Assembly (NCBI GenBank): GCA_946480515.1 | Contig: CAMLKX010000023.1 | Span: forward strand, 1 to 13,663 | Length of the DNA: 13,663 nucleotides | Source: an uncultured Sphingomonadaceae bacterium | Lineage (GTDB): Bacteria > Pseudomonadota > Alphaproteobacteria > Sphingomonadales > Sphingomonadaceae | Direction of reading: 5' to 3' | Shown: in pieces, positions 7,935 through 13,663 of the stretch | Layout: every line of letters begins with the position of its first letter | Numbering within the stretch: the stretch's first letter is position 1 | Notes under the pieces: model-generated | Databases searched by the model: none | What the model was told of the DNA's origin: nothing | The model's input: only the letters and a program-made list of their open reading frames with translations | Translations under genes and position numbers: made by a program

Positions 7935-8446
7935 GGTGAGGTCCCGCTGATGACGGCTTCCTCGGGGCTCGCCTCAAGCGCTTCCCAATAGCGCTTCAAC
8001 GCACCGATAGCATTCACCAGTGCCACCTGGCTGGGAGCAGCAGCGCTCGGATACAGGCTTGCTTCCACGACCTCCCGCCAGTCGGCGGAGCCGGTAATCG
8101 CGCTACGGAACCTGCCGACCCTGCGGCCGAGCGAGCCGACCATTGCTCCGACCTGCTTGGCGATTGAAGGATCGCCCACCCCCATCTGCCGGACCTGTGC
8201 ATCCATGTCGGCAATGAACGATTCGGCCAGTGCCACGGCCGCATTCCGTGCTTCAGCGCTCCCCGCCTCCAGCCGCAGATTGACCAGGGCGGTGAGGCTG
8301 GCCAGCACCGCGAATCGACCCTCCACCGTGTCGGGCACCTTGGCGTCGAGATACCAGTGCGGCTTTCGCGCCGAGGCGACCACCGCGTCAAACAAGGGTG
8401 TTGCCGGTGGAACACCCACAAACAAGTTTCGCAACGTTCGCAGCAT
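7931..8446 (-). CDS. CBP3/UQCC1-type ubiquinol-cytochrome c chaperone
   Basis: CBP3-like proteins assist synthesis and assembly of cytochrome b in the respiratory bc1 complex. The 171-residue product has the domain pattern: LFDAVVASARKPHWYLDAKVPDT near the N-terminus, EGRFAVLASLTALVNLRL (42-59), then the hallmark FIADMDAQVRQMGVGDPSIAKQV (77-99) and a GRRVGRF segment. The ATG at 8446 was chosen because the family normally begins here (MLRTLRNLF). The in-frame opening to 8641 would run antisense into bamE and adds proline-rich low-complexity sequence. It leads the minus-strand pair with yceD, and is divergent from bamE over a 112-base region. Confidence 0.9.
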   Translation of the reverse strand: MLRTLRNLFVGVPPATPLFDAVVASARKPHWYLDAKVPDTVEGRFAVLASLTALVNLRLEAGSAEARNAAVALAESFIADMDAQVRQMGVGDPSIAKQVGAMVGSLGRRVGRFRSAITGSADWREVVEASLYPSAAAPSQVALVNAIGALKRYWEALEASPEEAVISGTSP

Positions 8447-8469
8447 CTTACCCCATTTACCTTGGCCAC

Positions 8470-8520
8470 TTGCGCGGCATGCTCCTGTCCGCATATTGAG
8501 GCGCGGGCCACCCGGCGCAA
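8470..8520. promoter_or_regulatory. possible divergent promoter pair
   Basis: The 112-base gap between the CBP3-like gene and bamE has TTGCGC at 8470-8475 and its mirror GCGCAA at 8515-8520. An AT-rich ATATTGA centre lies at about 8493-8499, so both directions could share the -10 region (TATTGA rightward after 18 bases; AATATG leftward after 17). The -10 matches are poor, so this is a weak call. Confidence 0.3.
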
Positions 8521-8558
8521 GCGGATGCTGCTTGGCATGCGGTGGTGGGAGAGATTGA

Positions 8559-9023
8559 ATGGCTACGGTGTTGAGCAAGGCCTTGCTGGCCGCTTCGGCA
8601 GCTGCGTTGCTGGCTGGCTGCACGGGTGTTCGCAGCCACAAGGGACATGTCCTGGATCAGCAGCTCGTCGCCGGAATTCAGCCGGGCGTGGACAATAAGG
8701 ATTCGGTTGCGCGCACTCTTGGGCGACCAACGCTGACCGGGCAGTTCAATGACAATGAGTGGATTTATGTGTCGCGCGACACCCGCGCCTTCGCCTTCCG
8801 CCGCCCGCGCCCGGTCGATCAAACCGCTCTGATCATCCGCTTCGATCCGGCGGGCAACGTGACCCAGATCGAGCGCTCCGGCATGGAGAAGGTCGCCTTT
8901 ATCGACCCAGTCGGAGGCAAGACCCCCACCCTCGGTCGTCAGCGCAGCTTCTTCGAAGAACTGTTCGGCAACATTGGCGTCATGGGTTCCGGCATGGGCG
9001 GCGCGGGGCGTCCGGCTCAGTAA
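8559..9023 (+). CDS. bamE: BamE-family outer-membrane assembly lipoprotein
   Basis: BamE (SmpA/OmlA) is a lipoprotein of the BAM complex that inserts beta-barrel proteins into the outer membrane. The 154-residue product has a lipoprotein signal with lipobox LLAGC (lipidation at C21). The SmpA/OmlA domain follows: GHVLDQQLVAGIQPGVDNKDSV, TLGRPTLTGQFNDNEWIYVSR, and TALIIRFDPAGNVTQIE. A glycine/methionine-rich C-terminal tail after about residue 138 is beyond the core fold. The ATG has a GGGAGAG Shine-Dalgarno (8548-8554 area). It is co-directional with the MFS gene, but they share no functional link that I can see. Confidence 0.93.
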   Translation: MATVLSKALLAASAAALLAGCTGVRSHKGHVLDQQLVAGIQPGVDNKDSVARTLGRPTLTGQFNDNEWIYVSRDTRAFAFRRPRPVDQTALIIRFDPAGNVTQIERSGMEKVAFIDPVGGKTPTLGRQRSFFEELFGNIGVMGSGMGGAGRPAQ

Positions 9024-9104
9024 CCACTACTCCTTCCGGTTTTGTTGAACCTGCGCAACGGGTCCCACTTGCCGGCTTTGGCGCGCGCTGCCAAACCTTC
9101 CGCC

Positions 9105-10376
9105 ATGGAAATGAAAGCCGTCACAACCGAGCGCGGGCTGCGTACGCGCGTGCTTGTTCTGCTGCTGATCGCCTACATTTTTAATTTCGTTGATCGCCAG
9201 ATTGTCGGGGTGCTTGCCATCCCGATCAAGCAGGAGCTGCAGCTCACCGATCGTGAGCTCGGGCTGCTCGGCGGTCTTGCCTTCGCGATGTTCTACACCA
9301 CGCTCGCCCTGCCAATCGCGCGGCTCGCGGACCGCAGAGGTCGCGCCCGCATCATCGCGTTCTCCGTGGCGCTGTGGAGCGCTTTCACTGCACTATGCGG
9401 AGCAGCCCAGAATTTCTGGCAGCTGTTCCTGGCGCGCATGGGGGTCGGGATTGGCGAGGCGGGCGGCGTCGCGCCAAGCTATGCGCTGATCTCGGACTAT
9501 TTTCCGCCGTCAAGCCGCGGCCGCGCGCTCGCGTTCTTCTCGCTCGGAGTCCCGATCGGATCCTCGCTCGGTATTTTTGCAGGCGGGTGGATCGCCGAGA
9601 CGATCGACTGGCGAATGGCCTTTGTCGTCGTTGGCCTGGCAGGACTTCCCGCTGCCTGGGCGCTGTGGAGGTTCATTCCCGAGCCGCGGCGCGGAGTGCC
9701 CCATGCGGACGTTGTCGAGCATGATCCGAGCGTCGGTGAGGTTGCTTCGACCATCGCTCGCAAGCCCGCGTTCTGGCTTCTGTCGTTCGCGTCCGGGTCG
9801 GCCTCGATCCTGATCTACGGGCTGATCTTCTGGCTGCCGGCCTTTTTTACCCGCAGCTTCGGCATGTCACTGACCGACATCGCGCTATTTTATGGCTCGA
9901 TCGTGCTGGTTGGCGGAGTGCTTGGGCTGTTGCTCGGCGGCTGGCTCGGCGATCGTCTCGGTCCAACTCGGCCTTCCGCCTACGCGCTGATCCCGACCGG
10001 CTGCGTTCTCCTTGCCTGGCCTTTCTATGCGGCTGGGCTATTTGCTCCGTCGGCAGCCATTGCCTGGGTGCTGTTCGTCATCCCCCAGGCGCTTGGCCTG
10101 ATGTGGCTGGCGCCGGTGCTGACCGGCATCCAGCATCTCGTTCCCTCAACGATGCGGGCGACCGTGTCCGCCGGCTTCCTGTTCATCAACAATCTGATCG
10201 GGATTGGCCTCGGGGTTTATCTGATCGGAGAAATCTCGACCCGGCTGGCGCCCACACTCGGCGATGACTCGTTGCGCTATGCAATCCTCTATTGCCTGGG
10301 ATTCTATGGAATCGCCGCACTTCTTGCCTTTCTCGCGTCGCGAAGGATGACCATCGACGGCCATGCTTCTGTCTGA
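9105..10376 (+). CDS. MFS transporter, spinster-like family
   Basis: The 423-residue product is a 12-span major facilitator. Its N-terminal half reads AYIFNFVDRQIVGVLAIPIKQ in TM1. The TM2-3 loop motif is ARLADRRGRARII (motif A variant). RMGVGIGEAGGVAPSYALISDYFPPSSRGRA (TM4-5) is characteristic of spinster-like carriers common in sphingomonads. The second half has the matching GGWLGDRLG loop. Family members are annotated as carriers of lipids or organic anions, so the substrate cannot be deduced. The ATG at 9105 was chosen; ATG 9111 is an alternative and neither has a good Shine-Dalgarno. A TTG at 9042 would add 21 polar residues not typical of the family. About 80 bases separate it from bamE, with no clear terminator. 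Confidence 0.9.
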   Translation: MEMKAVTTERGLRTRVLVLLLIAYIFNFVDRQIVGVLAIPIKQELQLTDRELGLLGGLAFAMFYTTLALPIARLADRRGRARIIAFSVALWSAFTALCGAAQNFWQLFLARMGVGIGEAGGVAPSYALISDYFPPSSRGRALAFFSLGVPIGSSLGIFAGGWIAETIDWRMAFVVVGLAGLPAAWALWRFIPEPRRGVPHADVVEHDPSVGEVASTIARKPAFWLLSFASGSASILIYGLIFWLPAFFTRSFGMSLTDIALFYGSIVLVGGVLGLLLGGWLGDRLGPTRPSAYALIPTGCVLLAWPFYAAGLFAPSAAIAWVLFVIPQALGLMWLAPVLTGIQHLVPSTMRATVSAGFLFINNLIGIGLGVYLIGEISTRLAPTLGDDSLRYAILYCLGFYGIAALLAFLASRRMTIDGHASV

Positions 10377-10436
10377 CCAGAAAGCAGGGGTTCAGCTTAC
10401 AGCGGTAGACTGAGCAACTCAGGCGGGCGAACGGCA

Positions 10437-10462
10437 GGAACGCGCCCCGGCCACGAACCGTT
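10437..10462 (+). promoter_or_regulatory. EcfG-type general stress promoter (GGAAC-N17-CGTT)
   Basis: GGAAC at 10437-10441 and CGTT at 10459-10462 are separated by 17 bases. This matches exactly the -35/-10 consensus of sigma-EcfG, the general-stress sigma factor of alphaproteobacteria (GGAAC, 16-17 bases, CGTT). Transcription would begin near 10470, about 20 bases before the start codon and just upstream of the GAAAGGAG ribosome site. The position and spacing fit the downstream gene; stress control of it is inference. Confidence 0.65.
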
Positions 10463-10474
10463 GTTTATGGTTCG
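10454..10474 (+). promoter_or_regulatory. small inverted repeat over the -10 region
   Basis: CGAACC (10454-10459) and GGTTCG (10469-10474) are perfect inverted repeats. The stem extends inward by a G-T and a T-A pair around a five-base loop. It covers the CGTT -10 element and touches the Shine-Dalgarno, so it could be a repressor site. It is unlikely to act as an RNA hairpin if transcription starts near 10470. Confidence 0.3.
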
Positions 10475-10490
10475 AAAGGAGTTTTCGGTG

Positions 10491-11663
10491 ATGACCAAAT
10501 GGCTTCTCGCAGCGGGGGCGGCAGCGTTGGCGCTGGCGACACCATCCGTCGCGGAAAAAGGGGGTCATGGCGGCGGAGACAAGGGCGGCAAAGGCGGCGG
10601 GCATGCCGCTCAAGTCGACAAGCGTGGCGGCGGCGACCGGGGCGGTGGTCATGGCGGCGGTCGCGCCGCTCAGATGGATAAGCGTGGCGGTGGCCAGCAG
10701 AGCAAAGCAGACCGCGGCTCCGGCAGGCAGTTCCGGATGGCTGAGGAAAGCCGCAAAGCTGAACGAGGGGACGAGCAGCGGGGAAGCGGCCGAGCCGAGC
10801 TTCGCGCCGAACGCGGTTCCAAGGACCGCGTCCGCGATGAGCGGATCGTCACCCGCGGCAAAGACCGCGATGAACCGCGCCGGGTCGAATCGCGTGAGGA
10901 TCGACGCGAAGTAAGGGTCGCTCGTCAAGATCGGGACGACTGGCGTCGCGATGACGGTGACGTTCGCGTCTTGCGCAGCGAGTGGCGCGACGACTTCGAT
11001 GATGATGTCAGGATCGTGCGGCGTCATTTCGACGACGATTACTGGCGCCCCTACGGCTGGAACTTCGAAAGCAACTGTCCGCCGGGACTCGCCAAAAAGG
11101 ACAACGGCTGCCTTCCTCCCGGGCAGGCGCGCAAGCTGCTCGGCCATCGATTGCCGGATTACTATGACGACGACTACCTGCCGTTCACCTATCGGTCGTG
11201 GTACCCGGACGACGACGATTATTTCTACCGCGCGGGCGACGGCTATATCTATCGGGTCGATCGTGACGATGGACTGATCGACGGGCTGATCCCGCTGTTC
11301 GGCGACGGCTATTATCTGGTCGGCGACCCCTATCCGGACGTTTATGATTTCTACAATGTGCCGGTGCAGTACCAGCCGTGGTACGCCGACGACGATCTCT
11401 ATCATTACCGCTATGGCGACGGAGCAATCTACCGGGTCAGCCGCGGGTCTGGTCTGGTTGACGGGATCGTCGCACTGCTTGCTGGAGACTTTGGCGTCGG
11501 CCGTCCGTTGCCGCTAGGTTACGACGCGTACAATGTGCCGCTCGCCTATCGCGATCGCTACTATGACACCCCGGACGCGTGGTACCGCTACAACGACGGC
11601 TACATTTACCAGGTCGATCCACAGACGCGGCTGATCCAGGCGGTAATCTCAGCTTTGATTTGA
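10491..11663 (+). CDS. secreted Gly-rich/charged protein with 60-residue Tyr-Asp repeats
   Basis: No enzyme function is recognised. The 390-residue product begins with a signal peptide (residues 1-21, cleavage probably after SVA). A glycine/histidine-rich stretch (23-70) carries a duplicated AAQxDKRGGG unit. A long Arg/Asp/Glu-rich, probably disordered segment follows (about 75-180). Residues 196-216 hold CPPGLAKKDNGCLPPGQARK, a motif seen in RcnB-like and other periplasmic proteins of alphaproteobacteria. The rest (237-390) is two full 60-residue repeats and a partial third, each with WYxDDDxYxYRxGDGxIYRV, GLIDG and YNVP. The ATG at 10491 sits nine bases after a GAAAGGAG ribosome site; GTG 10488 is an alternative. 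The upstream EcfG-type promoter suggests an envelope stress role; metal or surface binding by the acidic repeats is only a guess. Confidence 0.85.
   Translation: MTKWLLAAGAAALALATPSVAEKGGHGGGDKGGKGGGHAAQVDKRGGGDRGGGHGGGRAAQMDKRGGGQQSKADRGSGRQFRMAEESRKAERGDEQRGSGRAELRAERGSKDRVRDERIVTRGKDRDEPRRVESREDRREVRVARQDRDDWRRDDGDVRVLRSEWRDDFDDDVRIVRRHFDDDYWRPYGWNFESNCPPGLAKKDNGCLPPGQARKLLGHRLPDYYDDDYLPFTYRSWYPDDDDYFYRAGDGYIYRVDRDDGLIDGLIPLFGDGYYLVGDPYPDVYDFYNVPVQYQPWYADDDLYHYRYGDGAIYRVSRGSGLVDGIVALLAGDFGVGRPLPLGYDAYNVPLAYRDRYYDTPDAWYRYNDGYIYQVDPQTRLIQAVISALI
10605..10694 (+). repeat. imperfect direct repeat encoding AAQxDKRGGG
   Basis: Two near-identical 30-base copies (10605-10634 and 10665-10694) have a 60-base period, separated by a Gly/His-rich spacer. 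The copies differ mainly at the GTCGAC/ATGGAT stretch. This looks like an internal duplication in the disordered region of the secreted protein. Confidence 0.6.
11199..11660 (+). repeat. protein-level tandem repeats, 60-residue period
   Basis: Residues 237-296 and 297-356 align end to end without gaps over most of their length. Residues 357-390 are a truncated third copy. Shared positions are the opening aromatic pair (WY or YY), the acidic run, YRxGDGxIYRV, G-LI/V-DG and the closing YNVPxxY. The DNA copies have diverged, so the duplication is old. Confidence 0.75.
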
Positions 11664-11680
11664 ACTGAGGTACGTGCAAC

Positions 11681-11716
11681 CCGGACCGCTCGCCATGCAT
11701 TTGGTGAGCAGTCCGG
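11681..11716 (+). promoter_or_regulatory. strong hairpin before the fasciclin gene
   Basis: Arms at 11681-11695 and 11702-11716 pair at 14 of 15 positions (one G-U, one C-A mismatch) around a six-base loop. No run of T follows, so it is not a classical intrinsic terminator. It begins 17 bases after the stop of the repeat protein and ends 14 bases before the GAAGGAG ribosome site of the next gene. It may limit read-through, protect an mRNA end, or regulate the lipoprotein. Confidence 0.6.
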
Positions 11717-11742
11717 CGTGCGCCTGATTTGAAGGAGCCTCG

Positions 11743-12306
11743 ATGCGAACATTTGTGCTCACAATCGCCGCGATCACCTGTTCGCTCACAGGGTGCGAAC
11801 GAGCGACGCGGGTTACAGACCAGAATGCTGGTGCTGAAGAGGACACTGACCCGGCCCGCGGCAAAACGATTGGAGATGCAATCGCTTCGTCGGGACAGGA
11901 CAAGCATTTTGCGGCTGCGGTGAAGGCTACCGGCCTTGGGCCGACGCTTTCCGGGCCGGTCCCCTACACCGTTCTGGTGCCGACCGACGATGCCTTTGAA
12001 AAGATGCCGGCCGGGGCTCTCGACACGCTGATGAAGCCGGAAGCCAGAGCCCAGCTGACGAACGTGCTGACCTACCATGTTCTCCCCGGCGCGATCCTGA
12101 CGGCGGATATTCGCAAAGCGATCGCCAATTCCGGAGGAAAGGCGACGTTAGCGACCATGGGTGGCGGGGCGCTTACCGCAACTCTCGAGGGTGACGCCGT
12201 GGTCATCAGCGACAAGGCCGGGGAGAAGGTTCGGCTGTTGGAGCAGGATATCGCTCGGTCAAATGGGGTGGTGCACCGCATCGATGCCGTGCTGATGCCA
12301 AGCTGA
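11743..12306 (+). CDS. fasciclin (FAS1) domain lipoprotein
   Basis: The 187-residue product has a lipoprotein signal with lipobox LTGC (lipidation at C18; the next residue is Glu, so outer-membrane delivery is likely). A short acidic linker and one FAS1 domain (about 40-186) follow. The domain shows both family boxes: YTVLVPTDDAFEKMPAGALD (75-94) through LTYHVLPGAIL (109-119), and the closing SNGVVHRIDAVLMP (173-186). FAS1 domains mediate adhesion or matrix interactions, and small bacterial versions are secreted or anchored with mostly unknown partners. The ATG has a GAAGGAG Shine-Dalgarno (11731-11737). The gene follows the repeat protein in the same direction after a 79-base gap holding the hairpin, so the two may share the stress promoter. 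Confidence 0.93.
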   Translation: MRTFVLTIAAITCSLTGCERATRVTDQNAGAEEDTDPARGKTIGDAIASSGQDKHFAAAVKATGLGPTLSGPVPYTVLVPTDDAFEKMPAGALDTLMKPEARAQLTNVLTYHVLPGAILTADIRKAIANSGGKATLATMGGGALTATLEGDAVVISDKAGEKVRLLEQDIARSNGVVHRIDAVLMPS

Positions 12307-12362
12307 CCAGAGCAGCCCGCAGATTTCCCCGCCTCCCCTCTGGCGGCGGCGCACTCGCTCGC

Positions 12363-12368
12363 TATAAG
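12363..12368 (+). promoter_or_regulatory. possible -10 element for dnaN
   Basis: TATAAG stands out in the otherwise GC-rich 99-base gap before dnaN. No good -35 is visible 16-18 bases upstream (CTGGCG area), so only the -10 is suggested. No DnaA box of the TTATCCACA type was seen in this gap. Confidence 0.3.
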
Positions 12369-12405
12369 AATCCTGCACAGGTCATCGGGGCGAGGACAAG
12401 CACTT

Positions 12406-13509
12406 ATGAAGGCGACGATCGAGCGGGCTACTCTCCTCAAGAGCTTGAGCCACGTCCAGTCCGTGGTCGAGCGGCGCAACACCATCCCAATCCTTTCCAA
12501 CGTGCTGATTGAAGCAAACGAGGAAGGATCATTGCGGCTAATGGCCACCGATCTCGACCTTCAGGTGGACGAGAATGTCGCGGCGGCGGTGAGCCAGTCA
12601 GGGGCAGTGACCGTGTCCGCCCACACCTTGTTCGATATCGTGCGGAAGCTGCCAGAGGGCAGCCAGGTTGAGCTCGCCGCAGCCGAAGGCAAGATGCAAG
12701 TCAACGCGGGACGGGCGCGGTTTACGCTCGCGACCCTGCCGCGCGACGATTTCCCGGTGATCGCGGAAGGGGAACTGCCAACGAGGTTCGAGCTTCCAGC
12801 CGCGACCCTTCGCCAGATCATCGACAAGACCCGGTTCGCCATCTCGAGCGAAGAGACGCGCTATTATCTGATGGGCGTTTTCATCCATGTCGCGGATGAT
12901 CTGCTGAAGGCCGCGGCGACCGACGGTCATCGCCTTGCACGGATCACCCTGCCCAAGCCGGACGGCGCGGACGGGATGCCGGACATCATCATCCCGAAGA
13001 AGTGCGTGCAGGAGTTGCGCAAGCTGCTTGATGAGGTCGAAGGCACGGTTGAGGTCTCCCTGTCGTCGACCAAGATCCGCTTCGGTCTGGGCAATGCCAT
13101 TCTCACCAGCAAGCTCATCGACGGGACCTTCCCAGACTATAATCGGGTGATCCCGACTGCGAATGACAAGCTGTTGAAGCTTGACCCCAAGAGCTTCATG
13201 CAGGGCGTGGACCGAGTGTCCACGATTGCGTCCGAAAAAACCCGTGCGGTGAAGATCAGCCTCGACCGCGACCGGGTGACCCTGTCGGTGACCAGCCCGG
13301 AAAGCGGCACCGCGACCGAGGAACTCCCCGCGGACTATGGTTCGGACGGGCTCGAGATCGGCTTCAACGCGCGCTATCTGCTCGATATCCTGCATGAGAT
13401 TGAGGGCGACACCGTCGAGGTCCACCTGGCGGATGCCGCTGCACCGACCCTGCTGCGGGAGAATGACAAGTCGGACGCGCTCTACGTGCTCATGCCGATG
13501 CGGGTGTGA
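12406..13509 (+). CDS. dnaN: DNA polymerase III beta subunit (sliding clamp)
   Basis: The beta clamp is a dimeric ring that tethers the replicative polymerase and other enzymes to DNA. The 367-residue product has the normal length and three topologically similar domains (about 1-120, 121-245, 246-367). Landmarks are MKATIERATLLKSLSHVQSVVERRNTIPILSNVL in its usual N-terminal position, ATDGHRLARI (residues about 170-180), FPDYNRVIP, and the C-terminal YVLMPMRV. A GAGGA ribosome site lies about ten bases before the ATG. recF follows after 32 bases. dnaA is not next to it within the window; the upstream neighbour is the fasciclin gene. Confidence 0.97.
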   Translation: MKATIERATLLKSLSHVQSVVERRNTIPILSNVLIEANEEGSLRLMATDLDLQVDENVAAAVSQSGAVTVSAHTLFDIVRKLPEGSQVELAAAEGKMQVNAGRARFTLATLPRDDFPVIAEGELPTRFELPAATLRQIIDKTRFAISSEETRYYLMGVFIHVADDLLKAAATDGHRLARITLPKPDGADGMPDIIIPKKCVQELRKLLDEVEGTVEVSLSSTKIRFGLGNAILTSKLIDGTFPDYNRVIPTANDKLLKLDPKSFMQGVDRVSTIASEKTRAVKISLDRDRVTLSVTSPESGTATEELPADYGSDGLEIGFNARYLLDILHEIEGDTVEVHLADAAAPTLLRENDKSDALYVLMPMRV

Positions 13510-13541
13510 TCTAGGCGCCCAAGCCGCTACTTCGGCCCGCT

Positions 13542-13663
13542 ATGGCCGCTGTCACCAGCCTCAGGCTGACTGATTTCCGATCCTATGCCGAGGCGGTAAT
13601 CGAACCGCGGCCGGGCTTCGTCCTGCTGTCGGGCGACAATGGCGCTGGCAAGACCAACATCCT
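13542..13663 (+). CDS. recF: RecF, recombination mediator (3' end missing)
   Basis: The frame opens with ATG at 13542 and runs off the right edge after 40 codons. The translation begins [15 protein letters not shown], the typical RecF start, and reaches the Walker A motif GDNGAGKTN. RecF is an SMC-like ATPase that helps load RecA at single-stranded gaps through the RecFOR pathway. The dnaN-recF order is a widespread arrangement and supports the call. No clear Shine-Dalgarno is visible; a GTG or upstream start is possible but has no support. Confidence 0.92.
   Translation, partial: MAAVTSLRLTDFRSYAEAVIEPRPGFVLLSGDNGAGKTNI

Noticed and set aside
8447..8641. N-terminal extension of the CBP3-like protein
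   Set aside because: It would run antisense into the first codons of bamE and adds proline-rich sequence not seen in the family.
10410..10422. CTGAG-CAA-CTCAG hairpin after the MFS gene
   Set aside because: Five pairs with a three-base loop and no T-run; too weak to call a terminator.
10419..11405. 328-codon open frame on the minus strand opposite the secreted repeat protein
   Set aside because: Its Val/Ile/Arg/Ala-rich translation mirrors the Asp/Tyr/Arg codons of the plus-strand gene, and it has no recognisable domain. The plus strand has a signal peptide, ribosome site and promoter.
12329..12346. CCGCC/GGCGG stem as terminator after the fasciclin gene
   Set aside because: Only five pairs with an eight-base loop and no T-run; common by chance at this GC content.
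12307..12405. replication origin next to dnaN
   Set aside because: No DnaA boxes, AT-rich unwinding region or dnaA gene; the gap is mostly GC-rich.
12598..13425. 275-codon open frame antisense to dnaN
   Set aside because: It lies wholly inside a certain housekeeping gene, and its composition is what high-GC codon bias gives on the opposite strand.
1..13663. mobile element, CRISPR array, defence or secondary-metabolite island
   Set aside because: All genes are housekeeping or envelope types, with uniform composition and tight spacing. There are no transposase, integrase, tRNA or direct-repeat arrays.

Overview
This 13.7 kb, GC-rich, densely coded window looks like core chromosome of an alphaproteobacterium, most likely a sphingomonad (Sphingomonadales). 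The pointers are a COQ9-type ubiquinone protein, a CBP3-type cytochrome bc1 chaperone next to a YceD/DUF177 gene and bamE, a dnaN-recF pair, a spinster-like MFS carrier, and a promoter matching the alphaproteobacterial general-stress (EcfG) consensus. The taxonomic call is inference from gene content; no 16S rRNA gene is present.

Layout, left to right. (1) 1-621: the 3' end of a TonB-family C-terminal domain gene and a small single-pass membrane protein whose stop overlaps ribD. (2) 618-4043: a riboflavin cluster, ribD - ribE (riboflavin synthase) - a RibB protein with an N-terminal helix-turn-helix and a degenerate C-terminal RibA-like domain (RibBX type) - ribH. The GTP cyclohydrolase II step must be encoded elsewhere. 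(3) 4099-4725: a COQ9-family gene. (4) 4765-6903: feoA-feoB, ferrous iron uptake, with a Fur-box-like sequence against the feoA start. (5) 6930-7412: ssb, ending tail to tail with (6) a minus-strand pair, CBP3-like chaperone then yceD (8446-7416), which diverges from (7) bamE and an MFS transporter (8559-10376). (8) 10491-12306: a secreted repeat protein behind an EcfG-type promoter, and a fasciclin-domain lipoprotein. (9) 12406-13663: dnaN and the first 40 codons of recF, cut by the window edge.

Most genes are ordinary housekeeping. The parts most worth attention are regulatory. Three copies of the 7-mer ATGTGAT/ATCACAT sit within 40 bp just before the HTH-RibBX gene, and could be an operator for its own DNA-binding domain or a pair of mutually exclusive RNA stems. 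A GGAAC-N17-CGTT promoter precedes the 60-residue-repeat secreted protein, and a 15-bp hairpin precedes the fasciclin gene. No mobile element, CRISPR array, tRNA, rRNA or defence island was seen. No gene-free stretch exceeds about 115 bases.
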